Source of the DNA: Orobanche coerulescens
Taxonomy: Eukaryota; Streptophyta; Magnoliopsida; Lamiales; Orobanchaceae
Assembly (NCBI GenBank): GCA_033398695.1
Contig: CM065815.1
Coordinates: forward strand, 99,476,501-99,540,500
Direction of reading: 5' to 3'
DNA length: 64,000 bases
Shown here: one piece after another, positions 22,007 through 34,900 of the stretch
How positions within the stretch are numbered: position 1 is the stretch's first letter
Layout: every line of letters starts with the position of its first letter
Made by a program: the position numbers and the translations under genes
The notes under the pieces: generated by a model
Seen by the model: the letters and a program-made list of their open reading frames with translations, nothing else
Databases searched by the model: none
What the model was told of the DNA's origin: nothing

Positions 22007-24352
22007 TGTAATACCCGGTTGTAATTCAGTCTTTATCATTCAGTAATTTCATTCAATAATTGTCACTATGTAATTTTTCACTTGTTAATAATCATTCATT
22101 CATCCATGTTCACCGTTCGGAATAACTTCGAGTTGTGTATCGATATTGTTCATTGTTTCAACCTTGCTTGGGAATCGAGACCATAGTATTATCTTGATTG
22201 TTGTAATTGATTCATTAGTCGATGTTGACGTTGGAGTTCATGTAATTTCAAATCTCCTCATTGTTCAAATTGTGTTTTTGTTGGGCGAACCCTTGTAATC
22301 ATTACTTGGAACCACCGTTTTTGGGTTTCCGCACTTCCATTTCATGTTATTATTTCCCAAATATTGATTCCTATTGCTTTTATTCTCTTCCCGGGTCATT
22401 TTTCATCATTTTAGGACCCAAAGGGGTGTGGGCCGCGGCACACACATTTTCCAGTTTTGGCCGACCCGCCTGTACCGGGGCCGCGGCTCCTGCCGGCAGG
22501 GCCGCGGCACACTGCCGAGTCACTGCCGCGGCATACTCGGCCGCCGCTGATACCGCCGAGCACCGGGGCGATTTTGGCCTGTGCGGCACACTCGGCCGGG
22601 CCGCGGCACACAGTGCAGGCTGCACTATAATTTCGTTTTTTTAGAAGAAAAACTCATTTCTTCATCCTACATCCGAGAGAGAGGGTTTGTGGGAGAAATT
22701 TTCTTCATTAATCACTTGAATACTCGATTCTTCATCATTTTCATTCGGTTGTGAAGCTTGAATCGTCGATCTAACTCGTGTTCTTCGAATCAAAGTGTTT
22801 GGATCTTCAAAGGTAATATACCCAAACCTCTTGGATTTTGATTTGTGTTGAGATATGATATTTTGGACGTTATAATCATGTTGTATGAAGAGATATACAT
22901 ATGATTATGAGTATGTATGAATATTCATCGGATTCTTGAAAGGTTATTCAAGAACACTTTGAATATTGAGTTGGATTTGGGGGTTTTCGACTAATTGCTA
23001 TTGAAATCACGATTTTGGATATTCATATTGGATTATTGATCGTATTGAAGATGTTTTGTTGGTTTGAAACACTTCTTGGGGATTTGATATTGGTATTATT
23101 GAGGTTTGGTTGTAAACAATCGATGTTTGGCCACAACGTGTTCGACATAATGCCCCAATGAACTTGGTTTAGTCGTATCGACGTTTTGAGTTACTTATAC
23201 TCGTGTTTGATTCATGTGTTAAACCGGATTATTGGTAATTATGTTATTCAAGGTTGTTCGAGCGACCGACATCTCATTTAGGACGTTGTTCGTGGAAGGA
23301 CATTCTCCATCGGCGTTGTGTAAGTTAATTCTTACTCAGTTAAAGGGATATTCATTCCTTTCGTTGTTGCTCATTCATAATCATAACTCATTCATATTGT
23401 ATTAACCGTATCGAGACTTGTCATTGTCAATTAATCACTTCAGTCACGAGGAACGACGGTTCCAACCATTTCATTGAGCTATCATTCATTTCACTATCAT
23501 TTCATCTAGGTGAGTCATTATTGATTTCAATGTCACTTTTGTTATCTCGTGGCATTCCGGGTCATACTGCATTCCGGTTGGTATGTGTAGGATTTTCATG
23601 TCGGGCACATATTAAGTCGTGTGTTGGTTGTTGGCCTCACATTGGACTGTGCACACGAAAAGATCACATCGTGAGACTGATTAGGTACAAGATCACACGT
23701 GTATTCGATCGATACTCGTTGGTGGCTTGTGCACGGACACATTTCCATCCCGGGCGTAGTGTGGCGCCACCCTTTGAGCCGTACCGTTAGTTGATTCATA
23801 CATCATGTTTGATTGCGTATGTTTTCAACAGGATTTGGGTTATAATCTGACCAATTCACTTTTGATCGCATGTGTTCGACGGTTTGAGATTTTTGATCGA
23901 ACTTGTGGTTTATACAGCATATATGATTGTGTTTATTCAACTCTTGAGGATTGTTGTCCTGTGTAACTGACCCCGTTGGGGGATTTTGTTTTTTAGGTCA
24001 TGGCAAGGCTAAGGCACGGGAAGAGAACGTTGACGGCGAGGAGTCCCAGTGATACTAGTAGGGGGCCCCAATCCTTTTCATTCACTCGTGTTTTCTTTAT
24101 TTTATTTCCGCTGCAGACTTCCGTTTGAATACTCATTTTATTCAGTGTCGTATGTTTTATCTCCATATAAAATATACATGTATTCTGTATTATCTTGGGT
24201 GTATTGTATGAAACTCCTCATCGGAGTAATTAATGATGTAATGTGGTTCGGTACTATATTTACCCTGTGTATTTCATTCATTTTCACTCGCCTGGTGGGT
24301 CCCAATCGGGGGTCCACGGCACTGTAATATCCGCCTAGTTTGGGGTGTTACA
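22007..24352 (+). repeat. 3' LTR of gypsy-2
   Basis: TGTAATACCCGG...GGGGTGTTACA, about 2.35 kb. Contains a GC-rich CCGCGG block (22425-22625) and an ACCCC-loop-GGGG motif near 23970. Related in its ends, but not in most of its body, to LTR A. The following bases (24353 on) belong to an older gypsy fragment on the other strand. Confidence 0.88.
22425..22625. repeat. GC-rich GCCGCGGCAC block in the gypsy-2 LTR
   Basis: At least five copies of GCCGCGGC in 200 bases, with several GCCGCC/GCCGAG words, in an otherwise AT-rich neighbourhood. It produces spurious Ala-rich frames on both strands but no credible gene. Confidence 0.7.
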
Positions 24353-25056
24353 GTTAGTTGTTGAGTGATCTTGGAAAACCCCTCCACAAACTGCCCGAAG
24401 TAGCCCACTAAACCAAAAAAACTCCAAATTTCCTTCACATTCTTTGGAGGTAGCCAATATCGGATAGCCTCCGAATTCTGTAGGTCAACACGAACCCCAT
24501 CAGCTGAAATCATATATCTGAGAAAAGTCACCTCGGACATCCAGAGCTCAGATTTGGACAACTTTCGATAATGCTTCTCATCTCAAAACATTTTAGAACT
24601 TGATGGGGATGATACTCATATTCCTCACGTCATGGGAGTATAACAAGATGACATTAATGAGAACGACAACAAAACCACCCAAATAATTGATAACACTCGA
24701 TTCATTAGTTCCATAAATACTATCTGTGCATTGGCCACCCAAATAGTATCACCACAAACTCGTAGTGCCCATAACGAGTATGAAAGGCCGCCATTGATAT
24801 ATTCGTCTCTCAGATGATGATAGCTACATCTCAAGTCAATCATGAAAAATATGAGAACTCCCTGAACCTGATTCAACAAATAATCAATAAAGGGTAAAGA
24901 ATACTTGTTCTTGATCATTACCTTGTTAAATGCATGATAATCATCAAACAGATGGAGAGATCAATCCATCTTCCCCATAAACAAATACTGGTGCTCCCCA
25001 TGGGGAGGCACTCGGTTGGATGTAACCCTTCTCGGGTAACTCCTCTAGCTGATTTT
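24353..25056 (-). pseudogene. Old gypsy reverse transcriptase fragment
   Basis: Minus-strand RT of a decayed gypsy element: ELPEKGYIQPSASPWGAP (about 25035), [39 protein letters not shown], then [24 protein letters not shown] and [18 protein letters not shown]. Numerous frameshifts and stops, and the catalytic FIDD block is destroyed. It appears to have been split by gypsy-2 on its left and by the LTR at 25057 on its right. Confidence 0.82.
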
Positions 25057-26602
25057 TATAACACCCTGTGGTTATCCGGGATATATTACAGCACCGTAAG
25101 CCCTTCCTTAAGGATTTACAAGGCTGGTGGAAAACACCAATTGTAGATCCCCCTTTAACGACCTACAAACAAAAACCTGTACAATGCAACACAATATCGA
25201 CCGTCAAGGTCGACTGACAGACCTGGTAAACATATGCTGATTGGCAAGGTCGAATAGACAACACGACAATCACATATCAGCCCACAGGCCGAGTACAAGT
25301 ACAACAATTACTAATGAAACATACAATACATTTACGCGGGGACATTAATATAACCCACAGATGGGCTCAACATACACGACTATGGGAATGTTCCTCGGTA
25401 GCTGAAGATGAACTCTTCGTCTCTAGATTTATTAGTGTCACTACGACTCTCTGTCTCTATCCTAATCCTTTGGTTGCTCTTCATCTCAATATAACTGTAC
25501 ATACAAAATATATCCATCCCCGAAGGGGTCAGCAGATCCCAGTGCAAGTAATACGAATATACATAATTGATTTTACATTATCATCATTGCTAAAGTAGTC
25601 ATCACGATAAAACACAACACTGAGTACATCATTGAGCCTTCTCAAGAAGCTACCCTTCGGTTCACAGGTTGATATTCAAAAATATTCTTTCAAAAGAAAT
25701 CCCAGGAGGCTTTAGAATTTACATAATAATTTTGAAGTAGTTTTTTCGTTTCCTTTAGAAAAACGAATGAAGTGATAATTTGAGATTGGTTCCACCTCGG
25801 AACTTTCATTTTTCAAAACATTCAAACTTCTTATTTGAGTTTTTTAGCAAGAATACATTTTAAAGTTTTGTAGGGCCCGAGACCCTATAAAGTATCGGAA
25901 TCCTTTCTCAAAATCATTTAGGGTTATAAAACCCCAAACTCATGATTTTCACATCAAAACCATTTCAGGCTCCAGATACCATCATATTGTACATCACAAT
26001 TGTTCGGACTCCATGTTCCCCTGACATGGGTCCCCGTAGGCCTCGTCAGGCCCGTACGAGAGAACATAACCACTCAACAAGATTCTGGTTCCAATCTCTC
26101 CAAAGGTACTGTAGCCCGTCTTTCTTTTTCTTTATCTAGCACAAATCGGGCGTGTGCCCTTGCGTGGATCCTCGTAGGTCTCGTTAGGCATAGACGAGTA
26201 AGTTGAAACCAAACCAAGTTTGGGTTTCCACATACACTTGTCATTGATCCTTGTAAGTCTCATCAGACTAGCACAAGTGAACATGGTATCTAGACCAGGC
26301 TCTGGTTCTCACGTTTTCCTATCATGGACCCTCATAGGTCTCATCAGACTCGTACGATGGACTTGATATACCACTACAGCTATTCACCGAAGTTCAAGCA
26401 TATCATCGTCATTTCAACAATCTTAAAATTAAATCTCAACTACACACAAACACAAGTAATACCAGCTACGGTAAACACAATATCATTATAACATCACAAA
26501 CAACGTACCTTGTCACACGGTTTCAATGATAATCACGAAGGTCATATAATAAACTGATACCACGATTAAGACCAAGACCGATACCATTACCTAAGTCATC
26601 AA
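25057..26602 (-). repeat. Related gypsy LTR (outer end not resolved)
   Basis: The minus-strand end reads CAGGGTGTTATA (TGTTACA with one change) and is followed by the RT fragment. Blocks such as TTACGGTGCTGTAATAT, CTTGTAAATCC and the GACCCC-TTC-GGGG hairpin (about 25515) match the ends of the LTR A family. No start is seen before copia-1 sequence takes over near 26603. Confidence 0.6.
25985..26390. repeat. Tandem repeat, about four units of some 80 bp
   Basis: Degenerate units each holding CC(C/T)CGTAGG(T/C)CTCGT(T/C)AGGC or the variant CTCATAGGTCTCATCAGAC and a CTGGTTC/TTGGGTTTCC word, inside the LTR at 25057-26602. Confidence 0.65.
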
Positions 26603-27014
26603 TGTAGGGATTGGTTTCCTAAAATGAAGGCCCGACGGAAGCGGTAAAACAAAAACACAAGAGATATGAGAAACATACCCTTGTAGTCCGTTGATTTAAA
26701 TGGTGTCCTTATCTTGAGCTATTCCCCAAGCTTTAGATTTCTTTCCCTACGATCCAATCCGCTCCAAGCTCTTGGATGATCCAATGCGGAAAGCACCGCG
26801 TCTCTACTTTCCACGCGCCGTAGAAACGAATGGAACGACGATCACCTTGCTATCCTCCAAGGATACGGCTAGAGTTAGGATGATGAAGCTTTTGATTGTG
26901 ATTATAACACTCTAAGTGTATTGATCACACACTCTCAATGAATATCTCAATTTTCTCCAAGAACAATCAAGATGATATGAAGAAGAACATGAAGACCTTG
27001 AGAAAATGGTTTTT

Positions 27015-27070
27015 ATCTCTCTCTCTCTCTCTATCTATCTCTCTCTCTCTCTCTCTCTCCCTCTCTCTAA
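27015..27070. repeat. (CT)n microsatellite
   Basis: Nearly pure CT dinucleotide run with two CTAT interruptions. Confidence 0.95.
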
Positions 27071-28360
27071 CTCACGGTTGAACACAATTGAGTGAAGTGA
27101 GAGTTAGTCAAGTCTTCTTCTTATTCTACTTCCACCCACATGTGAACAAATCATACCACATGATACCTTGCCCCACAAAGTCATGATCATCCATGAATAA
27201 ATGGAAGAAAAGACAATGGGAAGGTAGGTGGAAGTAATGGGAAAAGACAACAAGTTCGGTTTGTTTCGGACTCCCGTGAGTCCAAATAGATAAACTCCGA
27301 ATCCGTTCTGATGTATTTATATTAATTAATTAATCTAATTAATTAATCATATCATATACATAATAACAAAATTAATTTCTCCAAGAAATAATTATATTTA
27401 TGAATTAAATTAATCACCTAGTAATTTATTTAATTCATTAGGCCGTAAATCAATTTATACAATAAATCAATTTAGATATCTAATGTCCAAATTAGATATC
27501 CAATATCTAATATTCATAATGAGAGAATAAGCTCGATTCATTCCATCGTCAATCCTATTGCACGACTCGGTAGGTCTGTCTCAGTCAGTAATGGGAGGAA
27601 TCAAAGAGTAGTAGCACCACCTAGCCAGCCTGGCGGCCTACACTGTACCCCAACTGAGAACGAATGATTGTGCTCATTCAAGAACCATTCTGTAGTGAAT
27701 ACCAGTATACGTATAAACCCTTCTTTTAAATGTCCCGATCAAGTTATAAAGTCACAGTCAATCAAACCCTATCTGTACTTGAGGCTATGCATGAGTTAAT
27801 GCAAATCGAGATCCGAGCTCTCGTGTATCCAATACAACTAGCTCCAATGCTTTGGCCAAAGGCTTATGATCTCATCTGCCAATAACCGCATAGAACATGT
27901 AACCCGTTCACTAACAGGAGAAAGAATTCTATCTTGGTATTCAGTAGGACCTTCTACTTTCCCGTAAAGATGCACGTCGAGGTTGACCCCCGCCTTCCGA
28001 TTTACAGGGTCGAACTACTCTAATGAAAATCTTGACGTCACAAGCACATCTCTACTAAATCCTCAAGTCGGAGGTTCACAAATACCTATCAAAACCTTTC
28101 GATTCCATCATTGACTGTCCCGGAGTGAAATCCGTGTGACAAATCGAGGGTGAGTCGGTTCGAGTATACTAATCCAATTGGCATACCTATAACGTGTGCT
28201 CCCACTAACCATTAGTGTTTGACAGACACTCTCCATATCAAAAAAACACGTCATACAAGTCTTCACATAAACTTAACGCCCAGTCAAGTTTCATCGACTT
28301 GCGAACGATTAAGTATTTGTGCTATAAACCTTTCCAATGCCGACCCCCTTATCCAATAAG

Positions 28361-29042
28361 CAATGTTTTAAATAGCGCAGCATTGATGTGTAGCGTTTTT
28401 GTCTTGATAGCGCGTAGCGCAAATAGCGTAGCGTATAGCGTAGGTTTAGCGTTCCTACTATTTTATATAAAAAATAAAATATATCTATATAATATATAAT
28501 TCTTTATCATAAGTTAATATAAATAAAGTTCAAATTATAATTAGTAACACTTAAAATAAGAATATATGAAAATAAATGTATAAATATCATATTTACAATC
28601 CACCGTTTTTTTAATGAACTCATCAACAAGTTTTCCTATCGGTTATTTATCATTGGTTATTTGTCATTATCTTTGACACTACATATATCTAAGAGTTGTT
28701 AAAAAAACTATATTTTGTAATAAATTTAATAGAACTTTATAGTTTATATAGATATAAAAGTAATAAAATAATAATTAAAAAATATTTGTAATTAAAATAA
28801 AAATATATAATTAAAATAAAAAACATGATAAAAATCAAATTTTCTCAAATACCCACGCTATTTACGCTATAGCTCAAATAGCCTATGCTATTTGCGCTAT
28901 TTGGATAAAAGCATGCCACGTCATCAAAAATCCTACGTTATTTGTCCAAAACGCTATTTTAGATGCGCTACGTAGCGCTACAGTCAATTTTTGCGCTATA
29001 ACGCGCTATAGCCTATGCTACGAAACGCTATTTAAAACAGTG
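28361..29042. mobile_element. hAT-like MITE with 8-bp target duplication
   Basis: 682 bases with 17-bp terminal inverted repeats CAATGTTTTAAATAGCG / CGCTATTTAAAACAGTG (one mismatch), flanked by CCAATAAG (28353-28360) and CCCATAAG (29043-29050), an 8-bp duplication with one mismatch. Both ends are packed with TAGCG/CGCTA words and the middle is AT-rich and non-coding. Eight-base duplications and CA(G)TG-type ends are typical of hAT elements; the family assignment is inferred. Confidence 0.85.
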
Positions 29043-29236
29043 CCCATAAGGAGTGGAACATTTTGCTCTCAAATACACGGACTAGTTTCTATATGTATAT
29101 TTACGAGTTAGGAATGCCAGTAACTACCAGTAAATAAACAAACATTCATTGCCTTATGATAATGATTTACATAATGACAAGTACAATGCCCTCACTCAAC
29201 ATCCTCTGAGTGGCCTTCGAGGGCATACTCCTAAAA

Positions 29237-30944
29237 ATCTTCCACTTGCACTCAATGCCACACACTATGGTATCTAATACCCATGTTCTCCAGATGACGC
29301 TCCAAGCTAATCTGAGGAAGTGGCTTGGTCAGTGGATCAGCGACGTTGTCGGCTGAGTCTACTCTGTGCAGCACAATGTATCCCTAGCGAACAAATTCTC
29401 TTACGAGATGATACTTCCTCTCAATGTGTTTGGTACTGTTGTGAAACCTCGGCTTCCTCTCAATCCTATGCTACAGCTCCGTTGTTGTCGCAGTACAGCG
29501 GAACAGGTAGCTCAGCACATGGTATCACTTGAAGTTCTCCCAGAAACTTCTTAATCCAAAACCCTTCCTTGGAAGCCTCCGAGGCTGCTTGATACTCAGC
29601 CTGACAGGTGGAATCAGTAGTCGCGCTTTGCTTGGCGCTACGCCAAGATAGTGCTCCTCCATTAGGAGTAAATATGTAGCCAGAAGTTGACATCGAATCG
29701 TCCTTCTGTCCTTGGAAGTCCAAATCAGTGAATCCCACCACATCCAATTCTCCACCGCCATGCATCAGAACCATATCTCTAGTCCTTCTTAAGTACTTGA
29801 GAACATTCTTTACGGCAGTCCATTGTTCCCTACCCGGGTTTGCCTGAAACCTACGTACCACGCCCACAACATGCGCAATGTCAGGTCTTGTACACAACAT
29901 AGCATACATAAGGCTACCCATGGATGAAGCATATGGTATATTACTCATTTCCTTTCGTTGTTCCTCACCTTGAGGACACATCTTCGAGGAGAGTTTTATT
30001 CCATATCGCATCGGTAGGAACCCTCTTTTAGAATCATCCATCTTAAATCGCTTTAAGATTTTATCTATATAGAGGTCTTGGGAAAGATCTATCGTTCTCT
30101 TCGCTCTATCCCGGTAGAGCCGAATACCAAGAATATAGGTTGCTTCTCCCAAGTCTTTCATGGAGAAATTACTCGAAAGCCAAGCTTTCACAGAACTGAG
30201 CATTCCCACATCATTTCCTATTCGTAGAATGTCATCTACATCTAGTACTAAGAATGTGATTTTGCTCCCACTAACCCTCTTGAATACACAAGGTTCCTCT
30301 TCATTTTGCACGAAGTCAACCTCTTTGACCGCCTCTTCAAAATGAAGGTTCCAACTACGGGATGCTTGCTTCAGTCTATAAATAGAACGCTGAAGCTTGC
30401 ACACTTTCTGAATATCGACCTCAGACACAAAGCCTTTAGGCTGATCCATATAGATTTCCTCCTCGAGGAATCCATTAAGGAAAGCCGTCTTTACGTATAT
30501 TTGCCATATCTCATCATCGTGGTAGGAAGCTATAGTAAGCATCATGCGAATAGACTTGATCATAGCTACGGACGAGAAGGTATCGTGGTAATAGATCCCT
30601 TCCTTCTGGGTATAACCCCTTTCCATAAGCCTGGCCTTATAGGCGTCAACCTTGCCCTCGCCATCAGTCTTTCTCTTGTAGATCCACTTGTTCCCAATAG
30701 GCACTATGACCTTGGGGCGGTCTATTAGAGTCCAGACCTTATTGACATGCATCGAGTCTATCTCAGCTTCCATATCTTCACGCCATTTCGCAGAGTCTAC
30801 ATCCACCATCGCTTGGTCATAGGTCATTGGGTCGGTCCCTTGGCTATCACTTGAAACCTCATAGAGATCTAGCTCCTCTAAGTGTACAAGGCCATACCTC
30901 TCAGGTAAATGAGACACCCTACTAGACCTACGAGGTGGTTGTAC
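29237..30944 (-). pseudogene. Copia-1 reverse transcriptase and RNase H
   Basis: Ty1/copia RVT_2 domain. The frame is open on the minus strand from 30917 to 29466 (483 codons). Motifs in order: AMVDVDSAKWREDMEAEID, WIYKRKTDGEGKVDAYKARL, DTFSSVAMIKSIR, VKTAFLNGFLEEEIYM, QPKGF, SIYRLKQASRSWN, then the catalytic box LDVDDIL, where LYVDDIL is usual (Tyr to Asp, both catalytic Asp kept). RNase H follows with SGYIFTPNGGALSWRSAKQ and QAEYQA. A stop at 29466 (GAVA-stop) and a frameshift precede the C-terminal RHIERKYHLVREF-like and ADPLTKPLPQ blocks, which are still readable down to about 29260. Closest match in the window is copia-2. Confidence 0.88.
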
Positions 30945-31270
30945 TTATGTTTCAGAAGGTTCGGTTCTAATTTCTTGCACAGGTGTCTCCTGAGGAGATT
31001 CATCGTATTCTTCCAAACAAATACTTCTACCTGCTCCGCCCTCCTGAATGAACTCATCTTCAAGGAAGTGTGCTTGCAAAGCAACAAAGATCTTTCGATC
31101 TTCGGGCATGTAGAATAGATTACCCATCCTCCCAGACGGGAATCCAATGAAACGTCCCTTCGCGGACCTCGCTTCCAACTTTTCCACCTTAGTCTTCTTG
31201 ACATAGACGGGACATCCCCAAATTCTAATGTGATTAAGACTTGGTTTCCTGCCCTCCCACATCTCATGTC
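30945..31270 (-). pseudogene. Copia-1 integrase, C-terminal part
   Basis: Minus-strand frame 31262-30945 reads MWEGRKPSLNHIRIWGCPVYV, SAKGRFIGFPSGRMG and FLEDEFIQEGG, the C-terminal region of copia integrase after the catalytic core. It is separated from the rest of integrase by the solo LTR at 31271-33786. Removing that insertion and one ATGTG copy restores the order seen in copia-2. Confidence 0.85.
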
Positions 31271-33786
31271 TGTAACACCCCCGATATATTCAAGAATATT
31301 ACAGTGCCGTAAATCCTTTACATAAGAATTTACAAGGCTAAAGAAATGAAAAGACAATAACAGATACCAACAGATGAAAGTAACTGAAATAAAATTCCAC
31401 AGTTTTGGGCCAATACCGAGAATACAAATATCCAAAGGAAGAGTATTAATACATCACCAAATACAATCATCACAAACGATGATGTACTCGAGTACATATT
31501 AAAACAACACAAACAACAGACAATTAAACTCGGCCGGAACATCACTCTGCACCCTCGTCATCATGCAACTCCAGTGGTTGTTCCCTGCTCTCCTGGATCC
31601 TGATCATAAACAAATGTTCACCCCCGAAGGGGTTAGCACAATGATGCTAGTACAAGTACCACAACATATTATTCAACATCTTACGAAGAATAATAATAAC
31701 ATAAATGACAATATACCAAAGAGTCTCCTCCTACGAGAAACTCATAAATAACATACACAAATGATAATCACAACATGATATCACAACATACACATGGTAA
31801 TTCTGACGATCCAGCGTTCACTGCCTAGATCCCCCGATGATTCCATCAAACCAACCTGAGGTGAAAAAAACCCGTCCGATGATCCAGCGCACGCTAGCAT
31901 AGATCCCCCGATGATCCCATCGGACCAACACGAGGTGGACATACAACAACGACATATATGCACGACAATATGTATAACATCAATACGTAAAACAATTAAA
32001 GTACTTGCCTCGATTCGATGACAAGAATAATACTTCCACGAATATCAAAACACTCAAAGATCGCCCCTTCGATCAATCACGTAGCAAATCTCTAACCTTA
32101 AACAAAAGAAATAATATAGAGTTCATCTCACGTTGTACGAGCATCTAACAATCCAAATTACGGTCGGAAGTTCATAAAATGTATACTGCCTGGTCTGCGT
32201 AATGTATGTTACGTACCCAACTTAGCGTACCTTAAGGCTGCTCGTTAGCGTACGTAAACTACTAAGTCTAGCATACGCTAACCATGTATCGACAGTTCCT
32301 CTCTGATCAATCGACTGACTCGTCTGATGATATAACATACGTTACGTATACATCGTAGCGTACGTTAATTCTGCCCGTTAGCGTACGTAAGCTGCAGAGC
32401 CTAGCGTATGCTAAACATGCATCCGACAGTCTCTTCCCTGATCAGACAATTGATTCGCCGCATGAAATTCTCAGTGTTAACGTACGTTAACTCCATGCAT
32501 GATACATTCATGAAAACTTAAATGATCTAATGGTGTTCAATGCCTTACAACTTAAAGGATAAACATATCATCATGATGTCATACTCCAATCTTTGATCAC
32601 AAATTCTCATACGTAATTCGGAAGGTCTAAGGTTGATGTCAATATCATTATATCATTCAAATATCATCTTGAAAATTGTTAACAGCCCACCTTTACAAGA
32701 TACAACAAATTCTTACATGATTAACCTCCTAGGTTCGTCTAACAACAATGATGTTAATACCAAGTCCGTGATTACTACGAAGACACTTTCGAAATTTGGA
32801 TTATCAATCTCAGAAAACTTCCATTATTTGTAACAAGATTCAAATTATGATGTTCTCAACAATGATATATTAAGCATAATCATCCCAACTTCTAAACATG
32901 ATGTTTGTTTGAACAAAACATCTAAGAAACTTAATATCTTGATAGCATGATCATCATATCCTTAAGAATATGAATCCAAGGTTGGAGATAGCATTAACAT
33001 ACCTTAAGATGAAGAATACACCAAGACAATAGGTAGAATCCAACTCCGGTTGCTTGTGTGCCAATCCAAGATGTTCTTCAACTTCAATGATCAAGTAATA
33101 GTGATAACCAATCTTCAATGATCAATTACAGGTGTTCTAAAGGTGTATAAGGTGTCTGGGAACTCTATGGGCACGAAGTATATTGAAGGCTAAGTGAAAT
33201 AAATGAACTGAAATGAAATGGGGTGATGTCTTATTTATAATTTCCTGACCTTAACTTACGTTAGACTTCATGCATAATGTACGTTAGTCGCTTAGTGTAC
33301 GCTACCCAGTATACTTAGCGTACGCTATCGTCACTAATAGTTAACTGTTCTCATTTTGTACTCGATTATGTACGCTACACAATCAGGTTACATACGTAAG
33401 TAACACCCATTAGCGTACACTAGGCACATTCCTTAGCGTACGTTAACAATCATTGACTTCAAAAGTGTCCAGGATCATCCGCGGGAATCTTATGCGGACC
33501 CATATCCGGCTGGCACATGTGTTAGACGCCCAACTCAATTATTGGTTGTTTAACGTACGCTATGCTACATTTGTAGCTTACGCTAACTCTAGCGGATAAC
33601 GTACGTTAAGCTTCCTTCTTAGCGTACATTATCACGTATTTGCATGAGAAAATTTACATGTTGCCATACTCATGTACAAGGATACAAATAATAGAAATAT
33701 CATACTTCGATTATCGATATCACAATTCCGAATAATACAGGGTTCAATTACAGATGAAATACTCAATAATTAATTTGGATATTACA
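31271..33786 (-). mobile_element. Solo LTR of the A/B gypsy family
   Basis: A complete TG...CA LTR (TGTAATATCC on the minus strand at 33786, GGGGTGTTACA at 31271), 2516 bases, with no internal region. It is flanked by ATGTC (31266-31270) and ATGTG (33787-33791). The intact copia-2 sequence at the same site has a single CATGTG, so this is a 5-bp target duplication with one change. It contains the same GTAC palindromes and CCCC-loop-GGGG hairpin as LTR A. Unequal recombination between two LTRs is the usual origin of solo LTRs. Confidence 0.92.
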
Positions 33787-34600
33787 ATGTGGAGTTTTAG
33801 GAACAGATTTGGAAGGACATATGTTCAAGATATATGCAGCAGTAAGGAGTGCATACCCCCACAGGTAAATCGGTAAGTCAGTATAGCCCAGCATGGAACA
33901 GACCATGTTCAACAAGGTCCGATTCCTTCTTTCTGACACACTATTTAACTGAGGAGTACCTAGAGGTGTTAGTTGTGATACTGTTCCATGTTCCTTTAGG
34001 AACTCATCAAACTTCGTACTCATATACTCGCCACCTCGGTCCGACCAAAGTGGTTTGATATGATTTCCAGTTTGTTTCTCAACTAGGGCCTTGAATTCCT
34101 ATAATTTCTCAAAGGCCTCGGATTTATGTTTCATTAAGTATACATAACCATACCTAGTATGATCATCTGTAAACAAAATGAAATACTGATATCCGTCATG
34201 TGCTGCTTCCAAAGCACCACATACGTCGGTATGGATTAATCCTAGTTTATCAGCGGCTCTTTCAAAAGTCCCTATGAAGGGGGACTTAGTCATTTTGCCT
34301 TTAAGGCAAGATTCACAAGTAGGAAAGGGATCCGATCCCAATGGACCCATAAGTCCATCTTTTTCCATTTGTAAACCTTGGTCTGACCAACATGACCAAG
34401 TCTAAGATGCCATTTCAAAACTTGATTAGTTTCATTCCTATCACGCTTCATAGTCATAGTATTCACAATGACTTTATTACTAAGGTTTAGATGATACAGT
34501 CTATTTAACAATGTAGCAGTGCCCACGGGTTTATTTCTAAAATAAATTTTGCAGGAACCATCACCAATAAAAAATGAAAAGCCTTTCCGATACATGACCA
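33787..34600 (-). pseudogene. Copia-1 integrase, N-terminal and core part
   Basis: Minus strand: GAG_pre-integrase finger region LKWHLRLGHVGQTKVYKW (about 34420) and CESCLKGKMTKSPF, core with LIHTDVCGALEA (first Asp), FTDDHTRYGYVYLMKHKSEA, SDRGGEYMSTKFDEF (second Asp) and PQLNSVSERRNRTLLNM (catalytic Glu). Broken by frameshifts near 34370 and 34100; the part after ICPSKSVPKTPH is cut by the solo LTR. Confidence 0.85.
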
Positions 34601-34900
34601 GAATCGATACAATGTTCTTATGCCCCTTGGGAAAAACAAGTACATCTTCTAAATTTAAAAAAAAAAACTGTATTCTAAACCCAAAAGAAGTGATTCTATG
34701 TCAGTTGCTTCGACACTATGCCCGCTTCCGACAGTAATCATCACTTCCCCAGCTCCAAGCTCCCTACTTTGTTCCAGATCCTGATTCATGGTACAAATAT
34801 GAGAACTAGCACCAGAATCCAGTATCCAAGAAGTAGAAAATACAGTAGCAGAACAATTTGGTTCCAAAACTAAAAGTTCTGTACCTGAAGCCCCATGAAG
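34601..34900 (-). pseudogene. Copia-1 protease region
   Basis: Minus strand 34867-34655: WILDSGASSHICTMNQDLEQS carries the aspartic protease DSGA triad typical of copia, followed by GSGHSVEATDI. The frame breaks in an A-run near 34665. Confidence 0.82.

Larger units (their letters stand above)
19437..24352 (+). mobile_element. Ty3/gypsy chromovirus gypsy-2 (3' part)
   Basis: Starts abruptly inside RT at 19437 (LRSGYHQL) and continues through RNase H, integrase, chromodomain-like tail, G-rich polypurine tract and a full 3' LTR (22007-24352). Gag, protease and the start of RT are absent. Upstream is copia/LTR sequence, so the 5' half was lost or displaced. Confidence 0.88.
26603..29236 (-). 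repeat. Copia-1 3' terminal region, putative 3' LTR
   Basis: Begins (minus strand) just after the pol end with GGAGTATGCCCTCGAAGGCC, a common start of plant copia LTRs, and ends near 26603 in AATCCCTACA. Non-coding. It contains a CT microsatellite (27015-27070) and is interrupted by a hAT-like MITE (28361-29042). No convincing matching LTR is seen at the 5' side of copia-1, so the LTR assignment is provisional. Confidence 0.5.

Noticed and set aside
22261..22644. Ala-rich frames on both strands
   Set aside because: Product of GCCGCGGC repeats in the gypsy-2 LTR; Ala in several frames is a composition effect.
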